From: Methylobacter sp. KS41
GTDB taxonomy: Bacteria; Pseudomonadota; Gammaproteobacteria; Methylococcales; Methylomonadaceae
DNA: 64,000 nt
Direction: 5' to 3'
NCBI GenBank assembly: GCA_002862125.1
Contig: PHSP01000004.1
Location: 232,935-296,934, forward strand
In this document: in pieces, positions 1-8,147 of the stretch
How the letters are laid out: each line of letters starts with the position of its first letter
How positions within the stretch are numbered: the stretch's first letter is position 1
The notes under the pieces: generated by a model
Databases searched by the model: none
The model's input: the letters and a program-made list of their open reading frames with translations, nothing else
Told to the model about the DNA's origin: nothing
Translations under genes and position numbers: made by a program

Positions 1-1057
1 GAGCGCATATAAACAATAAGTTAGGAAAATATCACGAGAAACAACATTAAAAGGCTCTCGTGATACCCGATTTAACAACCCATTTCTCTTCGCTACCCGA
101 TCACCGAATTGAAAGAAACAAATGCCATGCCTTAATCGACATTATTGTTCTCGCTATTTGTGCCGTAGCCAGTGGTTCTGATGGCTGGGAAGCCATTGAG
201 GATTTTGGCAAAGAACAGCTGGCGTGGTTACGCCAGTATATCCCATTGGCTAATGGCGTTCCTTCGCATGATTGCATTGCCTATGTGCTATGCCGGTTAT
301 CGCCGCAGAAATTCCGGGACTGTTTTATGAATTGGGCGCAGGCGGTGACCGGGCATACCGGAGGCGAAATCATCGCTGTAGACGGCAAGACCGCAAAAGG
401 TTCGCGCGATCGCAAAAACCAGCGAAATCCATTACACATGGTTAGCGCCTGGGCGTGTGAGAATAGGCTGGCGCTAGGTCAAGAAGCCACTGATGAGAAA
501 TCCAATGAAATCACCGCCATCCCGAAACTCCTAGAACTCTTAGCGTTGAAAGGCTGCATCGTGACTCTTGACGCCATGGGCTGCCAACGCGCCATTGCCG
601 AACAGATCATCGATCAGGGTGGCGATTATGTGCTTGGCTTGAAAGGCAATCAGGGCAACTTGCATGAAGCTGTTGAGGACTTTTTTACCACCGCGCACGC
701 TCATCATTTTACAGGCGTCGCTCACGCCTTTACGGAAGAAGCGGATAAAAATCATGGCCGACTTGAGGTCAGACGCTACTGGATTACTGATGACCTGCGC
801 ACCTTACCCGACCCGCAAAATTGGAAGGGCCTTCGAAGTATCGGCATGGCGGAACGGGAATGCCGACAAGGCGGCACGCAAACGCTTGAACGCCGTTACT
901 TCATTAACTCGATTGCTGCTGAGGCAAAGACGTTTGCGCAAGCTGTGCCGGGACACTGGGAGTTCTTCACTAAGCCTTGCCAAAAAACGTCGTAAAGCGG
1001 CTTGGAATGATGAATATCGCGCTAAGGTAATATTTTCTTAAGCATTTATATGCGCTC
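1..1057 (+). mobile_element. ISAs1-family insertion sequence, internally deleted
   Basis: The window opens inside or exactly at the end of an ISAs1-family element. The first 13 bases (GAGCGCATATAAA) are repeated as a perfect inverted copy at 1045-1057, which sets the right end. The left target duplication lies outside the window or is absent, so the insertion site cannot be judged. The element is about 150-200 bp shorter than the intact relative at 3978-5180 because of an internal deletion in its transposase gene, so it is probably immobile. Confidence 0.8.
60..1041 (+). pseudogene. ISAs1-family transposase, deleted and frameshifted
   Basis: A DDE transposase of the ISAs1 (H-repeat) family is recognised by the N-terminal HFSSLPDHR segment, IIAVDGKTAKGS and VTLDAMGCQ around the catalytic aspartates, and GGDYVLGLKGNQGNLH. 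The GTG at 60 is the first usable start. Family members have about 370 residues. Here the reading frame passes from AVPGHWE straight into an unrelated tail and stops at residue 311, while the true C-terminus (KKRRKAAWNDEY) continues in another frame to 1041. The HWAIENNLHWVLD region seen in the 4051-5166 copy, which carries the catalytic Glu, is missing. The protein is therefore inactive. Confidence 0.85.
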
Positions 1058-1081
1058 GCCCTGCCACCTGTTTTAGCTTAG

Positions 1082-1291
1082 GTGCGCATCAAACAGTTCT
1101 ATGGTACGTCAGAAAATGCCGTCAAATCGCAAATCCAGATCGCCGTCTCGGTTTATGTGCTGGTAGCCCATAAAAAACAACTCAATTTGAACGCTTCACT
1201 GTACACTTTGTTACAGATTTTATCGGTCACTGTTTTCGAGAAAATCCCCATACAACAAGCCTTGCAAGACATCGAATACAAACCCGAATAG
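1082..1291 (+). pseudogene. IS4-family transposase C-terminal remnant
   Basis: The 69-residue frame reads IKQFYGTSENAVKSQI and SVYVLVAHKKQLNL, which matches the C-terminal end of IS4-type transposases, the segment after the catalytic Glu. The upstream part is absent because an in-frame stop lies just before position 1082, and the neighbouring ISAs1 element ends only 25 bp away. This is a leftover from an older insertion, not a gene. Confidence 0.75.
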
Positions 1292-1404
1292 GCACATGCA
1301 CATAACCAATTGAATTCATTCGATTCTTAACCAAACACTAATGGTTGCACTTATGAGTTGAATGAAAAAACTCCTGAATTTTTTAAAAATATCTTAAGTA
1401 GATC

Positions 1405-1432
1405 TAGTTTAATTTTATTCTTACTATATAAT
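1405..1432 (+). promoter_or_regulatory. Probable promoter of tRNA-Leu
   Basis: A perfect -10 box TATAAT sits at 1427-1432, followed by a GC-rich discriminator (GGCCGGG), the pattern of stringently controlled stable RNA promoters. The -35 region (TAGTTT, 1405-1410, 16 bp spacing) is weak. The tRNA begins 24 bp downstream of the -10 box. The location supports the call; the -35 is inferred. Confidence 0.5.
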
Positions 1433-1456
1433 GGCCGGGTTACCAAAGTTGACAAT

Positions 1457-1543
1457 GCCTCGGTGGCGAAATTGGTAGACGCAAGGGACTTAAAATCCCT
1501 CGACTTAACGGTCGTGCCGGTTCGACTCCGGCCCGAGGCACCA
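1457..1543 (+). tRNA. tRNA-Leu (UAA)
   Basis: This is a class II tRNA. The acceptor strands GCCTCGG and CCGAGGC pair perfectly and the gene encodes its CCA end (1541-1543). The anticodon stem AGGGA/TCCCT encloses the loop CTTAAAA, giving anticodon TAA at 1491-1493. The long variable arm and the T-loop TTCGACT are present. It decodes UUA codons, which are common in this fairly AT-rich genome. Confidence 0.97.
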
Positions 1544-1817
1544 TAAAATTCAATGACTTATGCAATCTGCAATGCTTTTTTATGCTTGATAGAAATACCC
1601 CAATTTTGTCCCATCTCTAAAAAAACACCGCAACACTTGCCTGAATTTCAGGCATAAAAAGCCGGTGTTACCCGACCCCAATTGTTATATTATCAAACTA
1701 GCCAATGAAAGCGCGTTTTTCGCCGCTTCATCTCAGGTATTTATAGGCAGTTTCCCTGCACCAATATGTAGTGACCATCACACTTGCCGTTGGATAGTTG
1801 TTCATGTTGTTCACTTT

Positions 1818-2105
1818 TTATTTATTCGGTTTTGTTTTCATTTTATAACCTAAAAAGACCAAGCCTAAACCCAAACCCACGATCCAAAAAGTAGGAGGTA
1901 CTGCATCAGTTTCCGAAGTGATTTGAGATGTCTGTGGAAATTTAGATAGTGTTGTCAGATTGATTTCATCACTGCTTAGATCAAGCGCATAATTTGAGGT
2001 GGTACGAATTGAACCAAACGAAACATCGCTGGGCTCCACCCTAGCAGCATTTGCACCACCTACAGATAGTAGATATATCAATAATAAAATGGATAATTTG
2101 TTCAT
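1818..2105 (-). CDS. Small exported protein with PEP-CTERM-like C-terminus
   Basis: The product has 95 residues when started at the ATG whose complement is 2103-2105. That start has AGGA eight bases upstream and opens a clean signal peptide (MNKLSILLLIYLLSVGGANA). The mature part is short and Ser/Thr-rich. It ends with a motif VPPTFWIVGLGLGLVFLGY followed by basic residues, the layout of a PEP-CTERM sorting signal (motif, membrane helix, basic tail), although the strict VPEP core is degenerate. PEP-CTERM proteins are sorted by an exosortase to the cell surface; no exosortase is in the window. Function is unknown. It stands alone between IS debris and non-coding DNA. Confidence 0.6.
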   Translation of the reverse strand: MNKLSILLLIYLLSVGGANAARVEPSDVSFGSIRTTSNYALDLSSDEINLTTLSKFPQTSQITSETDAVPPTFWIVGLGLGLVFLGYKMKTKPNK

Positions 2106-2194
2106 GTGTTTTCCTAAATGTGTTTTTTGCTTATCAAGCAATTGATTTAAACCAATTCAAACCTCGATAAAAACTTTCAATGTATGTAAGATTA

Positions 2195-2322
2195 CCCAGG
2201 AGGTTGCCCAAGAACTAACATGTGTCTCAGCGGCTATTAATAAGTAGTGCTTTTTTATATTCTCACGGCACTACATACAGCAGGCGAATTAGTTAGACGT
2301 TAGTTCTAGCACAACCTCCCAG
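2195..2322. repeat. Imperfect 130-bp palindromic element
   Basis: The outer arms 2195-2219 and 2299-2322 are inverted copies sharing GGAGGTTG and AGAACTAAC around a 4-bp mismatch block. A second inner pair, AGTAGTGC and GCACTAC, closes a hairpin over an AT-rich loop. As RNA or single-stranded DNA the whole unit could fold into one long interrupted hairpin. There is no open reading frame. It resembles a small non-autonomous mobile element or a folded recombination site. Confidence 0.6.
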
Positions 2323-2569
2323 AAACAGAATATCCACTAAATGCAAGTCGATATTGCAAATTGTGTTAAGAAAGGCCGATGAATGTATACGAGTAGCCGG
2401 TTACACTGATCAATCCTTCGTTTATCCATATTATGTCAATACCAGAAATTATAAATATGCCTTGCATCTAGTTAAGGATTTCTGACAATCGTTTAGCCTG
2501 AAAGTAAATACAACATCCTTCTGTGCAGAATTTTTCATAGACTAAATTTACTTTTGCCAGAATGTTTGC

Positions 2570-2853
2570 AACTAAAGTTTCGGAGTTCATTTTTGGCAAT
2601 TAGCCTATTATAGGTTGTTGTTTTATATAAAAATTACCTGCTGTTAAAATAATAAAGTTGATTAGTTGCTTTCTAAATTCGACTATAAAAACAGGAGGTT
2701 AGCCAGACGCAGCACATGATTTCGGATTTACATAAATCAATGACTTAGCAATCAATATTTTCGAATCAAGATAAGCAATTTTTTCAAGTAAAAAAACATT
2801 TATTCTATAATAACAATGGTTTGCAGTAAAATATTAACTCCGAAACTTTAGTT
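2570..2853. repeat. MITE-like element with 18-bp perfect terminal inverted repeats
   Basis: AACTAAAGTTTCGGAGTT at 2570-2587 recurs as an exact reverse complement at 2836-2853. Similarity continues a few bases inward in degenerate form. The 248-bp interior is AT-rich and has no gene. Size, perfect terminal inverted repeats and lack of coding capacity fit a miniature inverted-repeat transposable element. No clear target duplication was seen. Confidence 0.6.
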
Positions 2854-3894
2854 TGTAAGTTTACTTCATTAACTCTTAATTAAAATATCACCAATAACCA
2901 CATGATTAATAGTATTTGAAAGTGTAGTATAAAAATAAAATATTACAGTTCCAATCACCTTTAGTGAGTAGGACCGAGTGATTATTGTCGATCAATCGCT
3001 AAAACATATTCCCGATTACGTAGAACACTCGACCGTAAAGGTATTATAAGGCCAGTTTCAAAAGCCGGATTTTTTGCCTTTGAGGATCACTGACACGCCA
3101 CGAAAGAAGAGAGAATACATGGAGTTATTTGATTGTCGGCTTGAGCCTTCTTAGCGCCACAAGCCTGTATAAACAGGTAATTTGATTAATGTAAAAATGT
3201 GCGTTAAATTGCAATTTTTCTTCGGAATACCTTGTCAAGCATTATTTTAACTTTTTTAAAGGGATTATGCTGAGTAGTTACTAATTTATTAACTATTTCC
3301 TCTTAAACAAACTACTGTAAAATGGCTTAGCTATTTTTTAGCTTTGGAAAAAACACACATTTATTTCGGCGATTTTATCCTTCGGCAAGACTTTACTGAA
3401 CATAGCCAAAGAACCCGGCATAAAAGTCATCGGCGTTTCAATCTCAATAGCTGTTTTATTCAAATTACCAAGGGCTGTAGATTGTCGCGCTATGAGTAAA
3501 TCTTTCAGCTTGCAACAAAGATACTTTTAGCTGTGCCAGATTATAAAAAATTAATACGAAAAAATTGAAAAGCCGGCAAATCCTTTACTATTATTGTAAT
3601 TTTATTTCCTTCAACTTGTGCCATAAAGATCAAATGGCTTTACATGAATGGCAGGCGCGGCCAGTATAAAATATCGGCAGATGGCGGCAAACGCTTGTTA
3701 TAAAAAAACGCTGCCCTAAAACTTAATCCAGCGATGAGTTCACAGAGATTGACCGCCGGAATATAAGCTTTGCATAACCGATCAAGACAAACTACTGTAA
3801 ATAAATAGCTTAAAAATTCCGGTTTTAGACATGGGGTACGCTATAAAGTCATGCTTCAATTGATGACGACTAGAACATGAAAGGGAGCAGCAAA

Positions 3895-3977
3895 ATGGCT
3901 AATAGAAATTGCCGACGCTTTAAGAAGTCGATTATAAATAAACTGAATAGTTTATGCATGAAAAGGGAGTCTATTAT
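3895..3977 (+). pseudogene. Possible small ORF split by the ISAs1 insertion
   Basis: An ATG at 3895 with GGGAG nine bases upstream starts a frame that runs into the IS at 3978. If the IS and one copy of its target duplication are removed in silico, the frame continues at 5191 and stops at 5251, giving 47 residues (MANRNCRRFKKS... ending SEVWAH). The product is basic and Cys-containing and I do not recognise it. It lies directly upstream of pilM. It may be chance. Confidence 0.3.
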
Positions 3978-5180
3978 CAGGGCAATCGCACTTAAAAACA
4001 CTTGAAAATAGAATTTAGATGAGGTAATAAGTCTATCATTTTGATTCTAAATGATTGCAAAACCTACGCCATCTATAATTCATCACTTTTCGAGTATTAA
4101 AGACCCGAGGGTAAACAGACAAAAGAAGCATCAGTTGCAAGATATTTTCTTTATCAGCATCTGCGCTGTGATTTGTGGAGCTGATAACTGGGTTGCTATT
4201 GAAGAATTTGGACGTGCAAAAGAGGAGTGGTTTACTGAAGTGCTTGGTTTAAAGCATGGCATACCCTCGCACGACACCTTTGGTGAAGTTTATGCCGCTA
4301 TTGATACCGAACACTTTAGCAGCTGTTTTTCTCGCTGGATTGCTGACCTAGCCAAGCTAACCGAAGGCGAAGTGATTGCGATCGATGGCAAGTGCTTAAG
4401 GCGCAGCATAGACAAGGCTTCAAAAAAAGCCGCTATCTACATGGTCAGTGCCTGGGCGCAACAGAATAACCTGGTTTTAGGCCAAGTTAAAGTTGACGAT
4501 AAATCGAATGAAATCACGGCTATTCCCAAGTTACTGTCACGGCTGGATATAGCGGGAGCAGTGATTACTATCGATGCGATGGGTTGCCAAAAGAAAATAG
4601 CCGAACAGATTAAACGACAAGGCGGCGATTATGTGTTTAGCCTGAAAGGCAATCAGGGTAATCTGCATGACGATGTTAAAACATTTTTTACTTCGTCTTT
4701 ATCCCAGCTGGTTACCGCTGTTAGCTATGAAGGTGAGCATGGCCGAATCGAAACACGTTCGATTCGAGCAACCGCCGATATAGCCTGGTTACAAGAGCGG
4801 CATAATTGGGACAGTCTGCAAAGCATTATCGCCGTCACTGCCAAAAGAGAAATCGGCGACAAAGTTACTGAGGAAACACGCTATTTTATCAGCAGCCTTA
4901 ATGCGAATGATCCAAAGCGATTAGAGCGTGTGGTGCGAGCGCATTGGGCAATTGAAAACAATCTTCATTGGGTTCTTGATATTGCCTTTGATGAAGATAG
5001 CAATCGAGCTCGCAAGGGGCATAGCGCTGCGAACCTGGCGGTGATACGGCATATCGCTCTGAATCTGATCAAGACTGAAAAAACAGCTAAGGTCGGCGTC
5101 AAGATCAAACGATTAAAGGCCGGATGGGACAACGATTATTTACTTCGTGTCATGGGGATAATTTAAGCGCGATTGCCCTG
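3978..5180 (+). mobile_element. Intact ISAs1-family insertion sequence with 10-bp target duplication
   Basis: The terminal inverted repeats are 3978-3995 (CAGGGCAATCGCACTTAA) and 5163-5180, differing at one base. The element is flanked by a perfect 10-bp direct repeat AGTCTATTAT at 3968-3977 and 5181-5190. One intact transposase gene fills it. The perfect duplication indicates a fairly recent insertion. It separates pilM from whatever promoter lay further upstream, leaving only 85 bp of native sequence before the pilM start. Confidence 0.95.
4051..5166 (+). CDS. ISAs1-family transposase
   Basis: The 371-residue protein is full length for the family. Visible motifs are the N-terminal HHFSSIKDPR segment, VIAIDGKCLRRS and VITIDAMGCQ with the first catalytic aspartates, GGDYVFSLKGNQGNLH, and HWAIENNLHWVLDIAFDEDS with the C-terminal acidic residue. 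The product catalyses transposition of the surrounding element. It is about half identical by eye to the broken copy at 60-1041, and the terminal repeats differ, so these are two distinct ISAs1-family elements rather than two copies of one. Confidence 0.95.
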   Translation: MIAKPTPSIIHHFSSIKDPRVNRQKKHQLQDIFFISICAVICGADNWVAIEEFGRAKEEWFTEVLGLKHGIPSHDTFGEVYAAIDTEHFSSCFSRWIADLAKLTEGEVIAIDGKCLRRSIDKASKKAAIYMVSAWAQQNNLVLGQVKVDDKSNEITAIPKLLSRLDIAGAVITIDAMGCQKKIAEQIKRQGGDYVFSLKGNQGNLHDDVKTFFTSSLSQLVTAVSYEGEHGRIETRSIRATADIAWLQERHNWDSLQSIIAVTAKREIGDKVTEETRYFISSLNANDPKRLERVVRAHWAIENNLHWVLDIAFDEDSNRARKGHSAANLAVIRHIALNLIKTEKTAKVGVKIKRLKAGWDNDYLLRVMGII

Positions 5181-5275
5181 AGTCTATTATACTTTTGCCA
5201 AAGGATATAAGGCCGTCTTGCTACTCAATATCAGAAGTATGGGCGCATTAATAATCAATTTTATATGGGTACATC

Positions 5276-6337
5276 ATGAGCTGGTTTAATCGGAAACAGA
5301 ATGCTGTTCTTGGTATTGATATCAGCTCAGCAGCTGTAAAGCTACTGGAATTAAGTAAATCAGGAAACAATTTCAGAGTCGAAAGCTTTGCTGTAATACC
5401 TTTGCGTCAAGATCCGCTTTTTGATAAAAATATTACGAATACTGATGTGATAGCCGAAGCAATTAAAATTGCTTTAAAACAATCCAAAACAAAACTTAAG
5501 CGGGCAACGGTTGCGGTTTCAGGATCTGCCGTTATAACAAAGATTATTACCATGCCTGGCTCATTGACTGATATTGAGATGGAAGAGCAGATCATGATGG
5601 AAGCAGATCAATATGTGCCATATTCGCTTGATGAAGTTAATTTCGATTTTGAAGTACAAGGCGTAAATGAAAAAAACCCTGAACTGGTTGATGTTCTGCT
5701 CGTGGCCTCCAGAAGAGAAAATGTTGATGACCGGGTTGAGGTTTTATTAAAAGCAGGATTAAAAGCCAGCATTGTCGACGTCGAAACATTTGCCATGGAA
5801 AATGCTTTTTCACTGCTGTCCGGCAATTTTGTAAGTTCTACAGAGCCGCAAACTGTTGCTATAGCAGACATAGGTTCAACAATCGCAGTGTTAACTGTAT
5901 TGCGTGATGGTAGGGTCGTGTATACGCGAGAACAAAAGTTTGGCGGCAAGCAACTAACAGAAGAAATTCAGCGTCGATACGGACTTTCCTACGAAGAAGC
6001 TGGCAGTGCAAAAAGACATGGCGGATTGCCAGACAACTTTACCGTAGATGTTCTTGACCCGTTTAAAAAAGCAATGGTTCAGCAAATTCAAAGATCAATG
6101 CAGTTTTTTGTACCATTAAATGCGAGTAGAGGAATTAATAGCATTGTTTTGGCTGGTGGTTGCGCATCAATAGCCGGCATTGACAAGTTGGTTGAAACAA
6201 CCTTGGGAATGCCCGCGCATATCGCCAACCCTTTCAAAAGTATGACCCAGTCTCCTAAAGTAAATCTTGAGGATTTAAGAAACGATGCGCCTGCCATGAT
6301 GATTGCTTGCGGATTGGCGCTGAGGAGTTTTGATTAA
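5276..6337 (+). CDS. pilM: Type IV pilus assembly ATPase-like protein PilM
   Basis: PilM is an actin/FtsA-like cytoplasmic protein that binds the N-terminal tail of PilN and links the inner-membrane alignment complex to the pilus motors. The 353 residues begin with the family signature VLGIDISSAAVKLLEL and contain the phosphate-2 segment VAIADIGSTIAVLTVL and the adenosine-site GGCASIAGIDKLVETTLG. Length is normal. It is the first gene of a tightly packed pilMNOPQ operon: its last base is the A of the pilN start. The ATG at 5276 has only a weak ribosome binding site. The upstream ISAs1 insertion may have altered its promoter. Confidence 0.95.
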   Translation: MSWFNRKQNAVLGIDISSAAVKLLELSKSGNNFRVESFAVIPLRQDPLFDKNITNTDVIAEAIKIALKQSKTKLKRATVAVSGSAVITKIITMPGSLTDIEMEEQIMMEADQYVPYSLDEVNFDFEVQGVNEKNPELVDVLLVASRRENVDDRVEVLLKAGLKASIVDVETFAMENAFSLLSGNFVSSTEPQTVAIADIGSTIAVLTVLRDGRVVYTREQKFGGKQLTEEIQRRYGLSYEEAGSAKRHGGLPDNFTVDVLDPFKKAMVQQIQRSMQFFVPLNASRGINSIVLAGGCASIAGIDKLVETTLGMPAHIANPFKSMTQSPKVNLEDLRNDAPAMMIACGLALRSFD

Positions 6338-6942
6338 TGACGAAAATTAATTTGCTACCTTGGCGCGCAGAGTTAGTAAAGCAAAAACAGAAAGATTTTT
6401 TTAACAACATAATTTTATCGGTCCTGGTTAGTTTTATTATTCTTGCCTTGCTTCACACCTATATCAATGGACTTGAAGCCTATCAGGATCAAAGAAACCA
6501 GCTGCTTCTAAATGAAATTGCAGTGTTGGATAAAAAAATCATGGAAATTAAGAGTATTGAAGAAAAAAAAAGAAAATTGCTGGCTAAAATCGACCTTATT
6601 CAAAAGCTACAGGAAAGCCGCCCGGAAATTGTGCACTTATTTGATGAAATCCCCAAGACCGCTCCTGAGGGTGTATTTCTTACAAAATTCACCCAAACCG
6701 GGTCAGAATTGATATTTGAAGGTAAATCACAATCAAATGCCCGTGTTTCCGCATTTATGAGAGCAATAGAGGCTTCTCCTTGGTTGCAAACACCTGGACT
6801 TACCGTGATTCGGTCACCTGACAAGCAGTCTTCTGATAAAACAGATAACCAGCAATTAAGTGATTTCTCGTTACACGCCCTACAAGAAAAACCAGACCTC
6901 AAAGCAGGGAATGGAGGTGCTCATGAACCTGTCGGAAATTAA
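6337..6942 (+). CDS. pilN: Type IV pilus inner-membrane protein PilN
   Basis: PilN is a bitopic inner-membrane protein that partners PilO in the periplasm and docks on PilM through a short cytoplasmic motif. That motif, INLLPWR, is at residues 4-10. One membrane helix follows at about 24-44, then a coiled-coil and a ferredoxin-like periplasmic domain. Length 201 is usual. The ATG overlaps the pilM stop by one base, and the 3' end overlaps the true pilO start by 20 bases, so translation is coupled. Confidence 0.93.
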   Translation: MTKINLLPWRAELVKQKQKDFFNNIILSVLVSFIILALLHTYINGLEAYQDQRNQLLLNEIAVLDKKIMEIKSIEEKKRKLLAKIDLIQKLQESRPEIVHLFDEIPKTAPEGVFLTKFTQTGSELIFEGKSQSNARVSAFMRAIEASPWLQTPGLTVIRSPDKQSSDKTDNQQLSDFSLHALQEKPDLKAGNGGAHEPVGN

Positions 6943-7540
6943 TTGGGATATTAATGCCGCGGGAACATGGCCGGAACAGGTTAAAGCCGCTATTGCGGTA
7001 ATTTTTGGCGTTGTTGTATTGGGTGCTGGCGTTTATTTTGATACGCTTGATCAGTTAGACATGCTTAATAATGCTGAGCAAAGAGAGCCGGCATTAAAAA
7101 GCGAATTTGAAGTAAAGCAAAAAAAAGCCATAAACCTTCAGGATTATCAAGAGCAATTAACGCGAATTGAAACATCACTGGCTGAAATGATCAAGCAAAT
7201 GCCTACAGAAGAAGAGCTCGCAAGTCTACTTGTTGATATCTCGCAGACAGGGCTGGCGAGCGGTTTGCAATTCCGGCTATTTAAACCAGACGCCCCGGCT
7301 CTTAAAGACTTTTACTCGGAGTTGCCTATTAATATCCAGGTCATAGGAAGATATGAGGAACTCGGTTTGTTTGTGAGTGGCTTAGCCTCCTTACCCAGGA
7401 TCGTTACACTTCACGATGTCAATATTATTCCTGAAGGAAAGGATGGAGCATTACTAATGAATGCAATGGTAAAGACTTATTACGAAGGACCAGTTTCTTC
7501 CGTGGGCGCAAACGCCAAGAAGAAAAGAGTGGTAAAGTAG
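6923..7540 (+). CDS. pilO: Type IV pilus inner-membrane protein PilO
   Basis: PilO forms a heterodimer with PilN in the periplasm. I place the start at 6923 because GGAGGTG at 6913-6919 gives ideal Shine-Dalgarno spacing and the protein then begins MNLSEINWDINAAGTWP, the usual PilO N-terminus. An upstream in-frame start at 6860 would add 21 residues inside pilN without a ribosome binding site. The 205 residues comprise a membrane helix at about 22-42, a coiled-coil at 50-95, and a ferredoxin-like domain. The stop TAG shares its G with the GTG of pilP. Confidence 0.93.
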   Translation: MNLSEINWDINAAGTWPEQVKAAIAVIFGVVVLGAGVYFDTLDQLDMLNNAEQREPALKSEFEVKQKKAINLQDYQEQLTRIETSLAEMIKQMPTEEELASLLVDISQTGLASGLQFRLFKPDAPALKDFYSELPINIQVIGRYEELGLFVSGLASLPRIVTLHDVNIIPEGKDGALLMNAMVKTYYEGPVSSVGANAKKKRVVK

Positions 7541-8103
7541 TGACGTACCCTAAATCACTTTTTTTAAGTCGAAATCGAAGTTATTTACTAATCGTTTGCG
7601 TCGTTTTTGTAACTTGTTTTGCAGGCTGCGGTAATGACGATTTTTCTGATCTGAATCAGTATATCGCCAAGGTTAAGGCAGAACCCAAGAGAAAAATACA
7701 ACCATTACCCGAAATTTCAGTCGTTAAACCCTTTATATTTAACCCAAAAGATCTACGTGATCCTTTTAAACCTCTTGAACAACCTGAACAATTCGACGCA
7801 GCGCCGGAATTTTCAACTGGTGACGGACTAAAGCCCGATACAAGCCGCCGCAAAGAAGAGCTGGAGATGTTTCCTTTGGAGACCTTGCAAATGGTCGGTA
7901 CAGTAACCATGAAGTCAAAATTGTGGGGCCTAGTAAAAGCGGATGACGGAACGATTTATCGCGTTCAGATTGGCAACTACATGGGTAAAAATTACGGGAA
8001 AATTATACGCATAAGCGCTGATAAAATTGAATTATCGGAAATAGTGCCTGATAAACCAGGCAAATGGCGCAAACAACAAACGTCATTGGGTTTAACCGAG
8101 TGA
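7540..8103 (+). CDS. pilP: Type IV pilus lipoprotein PilP
   Basis: PilP is a lipoprotein that joins the PilNO complex to the PilQ secretin. The signal peptide ends in a lipobox (FAGC, Cys at residue 30), followed by an acidic linker region and the C-terminal beta-domain (MVGTVTMKSKLWGLVKADDG, GNYMGKNYGKI), which binds the N0 domain of PilQ. Length is 187 residues. The start is GTG, overlapping the pilO stop by one base, so expression depends on coupled translation. Confidence 0.93.
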   Translation: MTYPKSLFLSRNRSYLLIVCVVFVTCFAGCGNDDFSDLNQYIAKVKAEPKRKIQPLPEISVVKPFIFNPKDLRDPFKPLEQPEQFDAAPEFSTGDGLKPDTSRRKEELEMFPLETLQMVGTVTMKSKLWGLVKADDGTIYRVQIGNYMGKNYGKIIRISADKIELSEIVPDKPGKWRKQQTSLGLTE

Positions 8104-8117
8104 TTTTGGAGATAAAA

Positions 8118-8147
8118 ATGAATACTAAACAGGCGATATTATGTTGA
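8118..8147 (+). CDS. Nine-codon mini-ORF overlapping the pilQ start
   Basis: A reading frame encoding MNTKQAILC starts at 8118 with TTTTGGAG at 8105-8112 as a good ribosome binding site and ends at 8147, overlapping the pilQ ATG at 8141. pilQ itself has no comparable Shine-Dalgarno sequence. The arrangement would let ribosomes terminating here re-initiate on pilQ. It could also be incidental. Confidence 0.4.
   Translation: MNTKQAILC

Larger units (their letters stand above)
2142..3894. other. Long AT-rich stretch without a recognisable gene
   Basis: No credible coding region is seen over about 1.75 kb. It holds the two inverted-repeat elements listed separately (2195-2322, 2570-2853). A 15-base direct repeat (ACAAACTACTGTAAA) occurs near 3308 and near 3786. 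Around 3360-3540 both strands stay open for roughly 45 codons, but no family is recognisable and no ribosome binding site supports either reading. The stretch may be decayed accessory DNA upstream of the pil operon. Confidence 0.6.

Noticed and set aside
2213-2298. Integron attC site in the 2195-2322 palindrome (GTCTAAC on the minus strand fits RYYYAAC)
   Set aside because: The opposite box reads GTTAGTT, which breaks GTTRRRY, the inner arms pair poorly, and no cassette gene or integrase is adjacent.
3360-3540. Possible gene fragment on either strand upstream of pilM
   Set aside because: Both strands are open for about 45 codons but neither translation matches a family I can name and no start signal is present.
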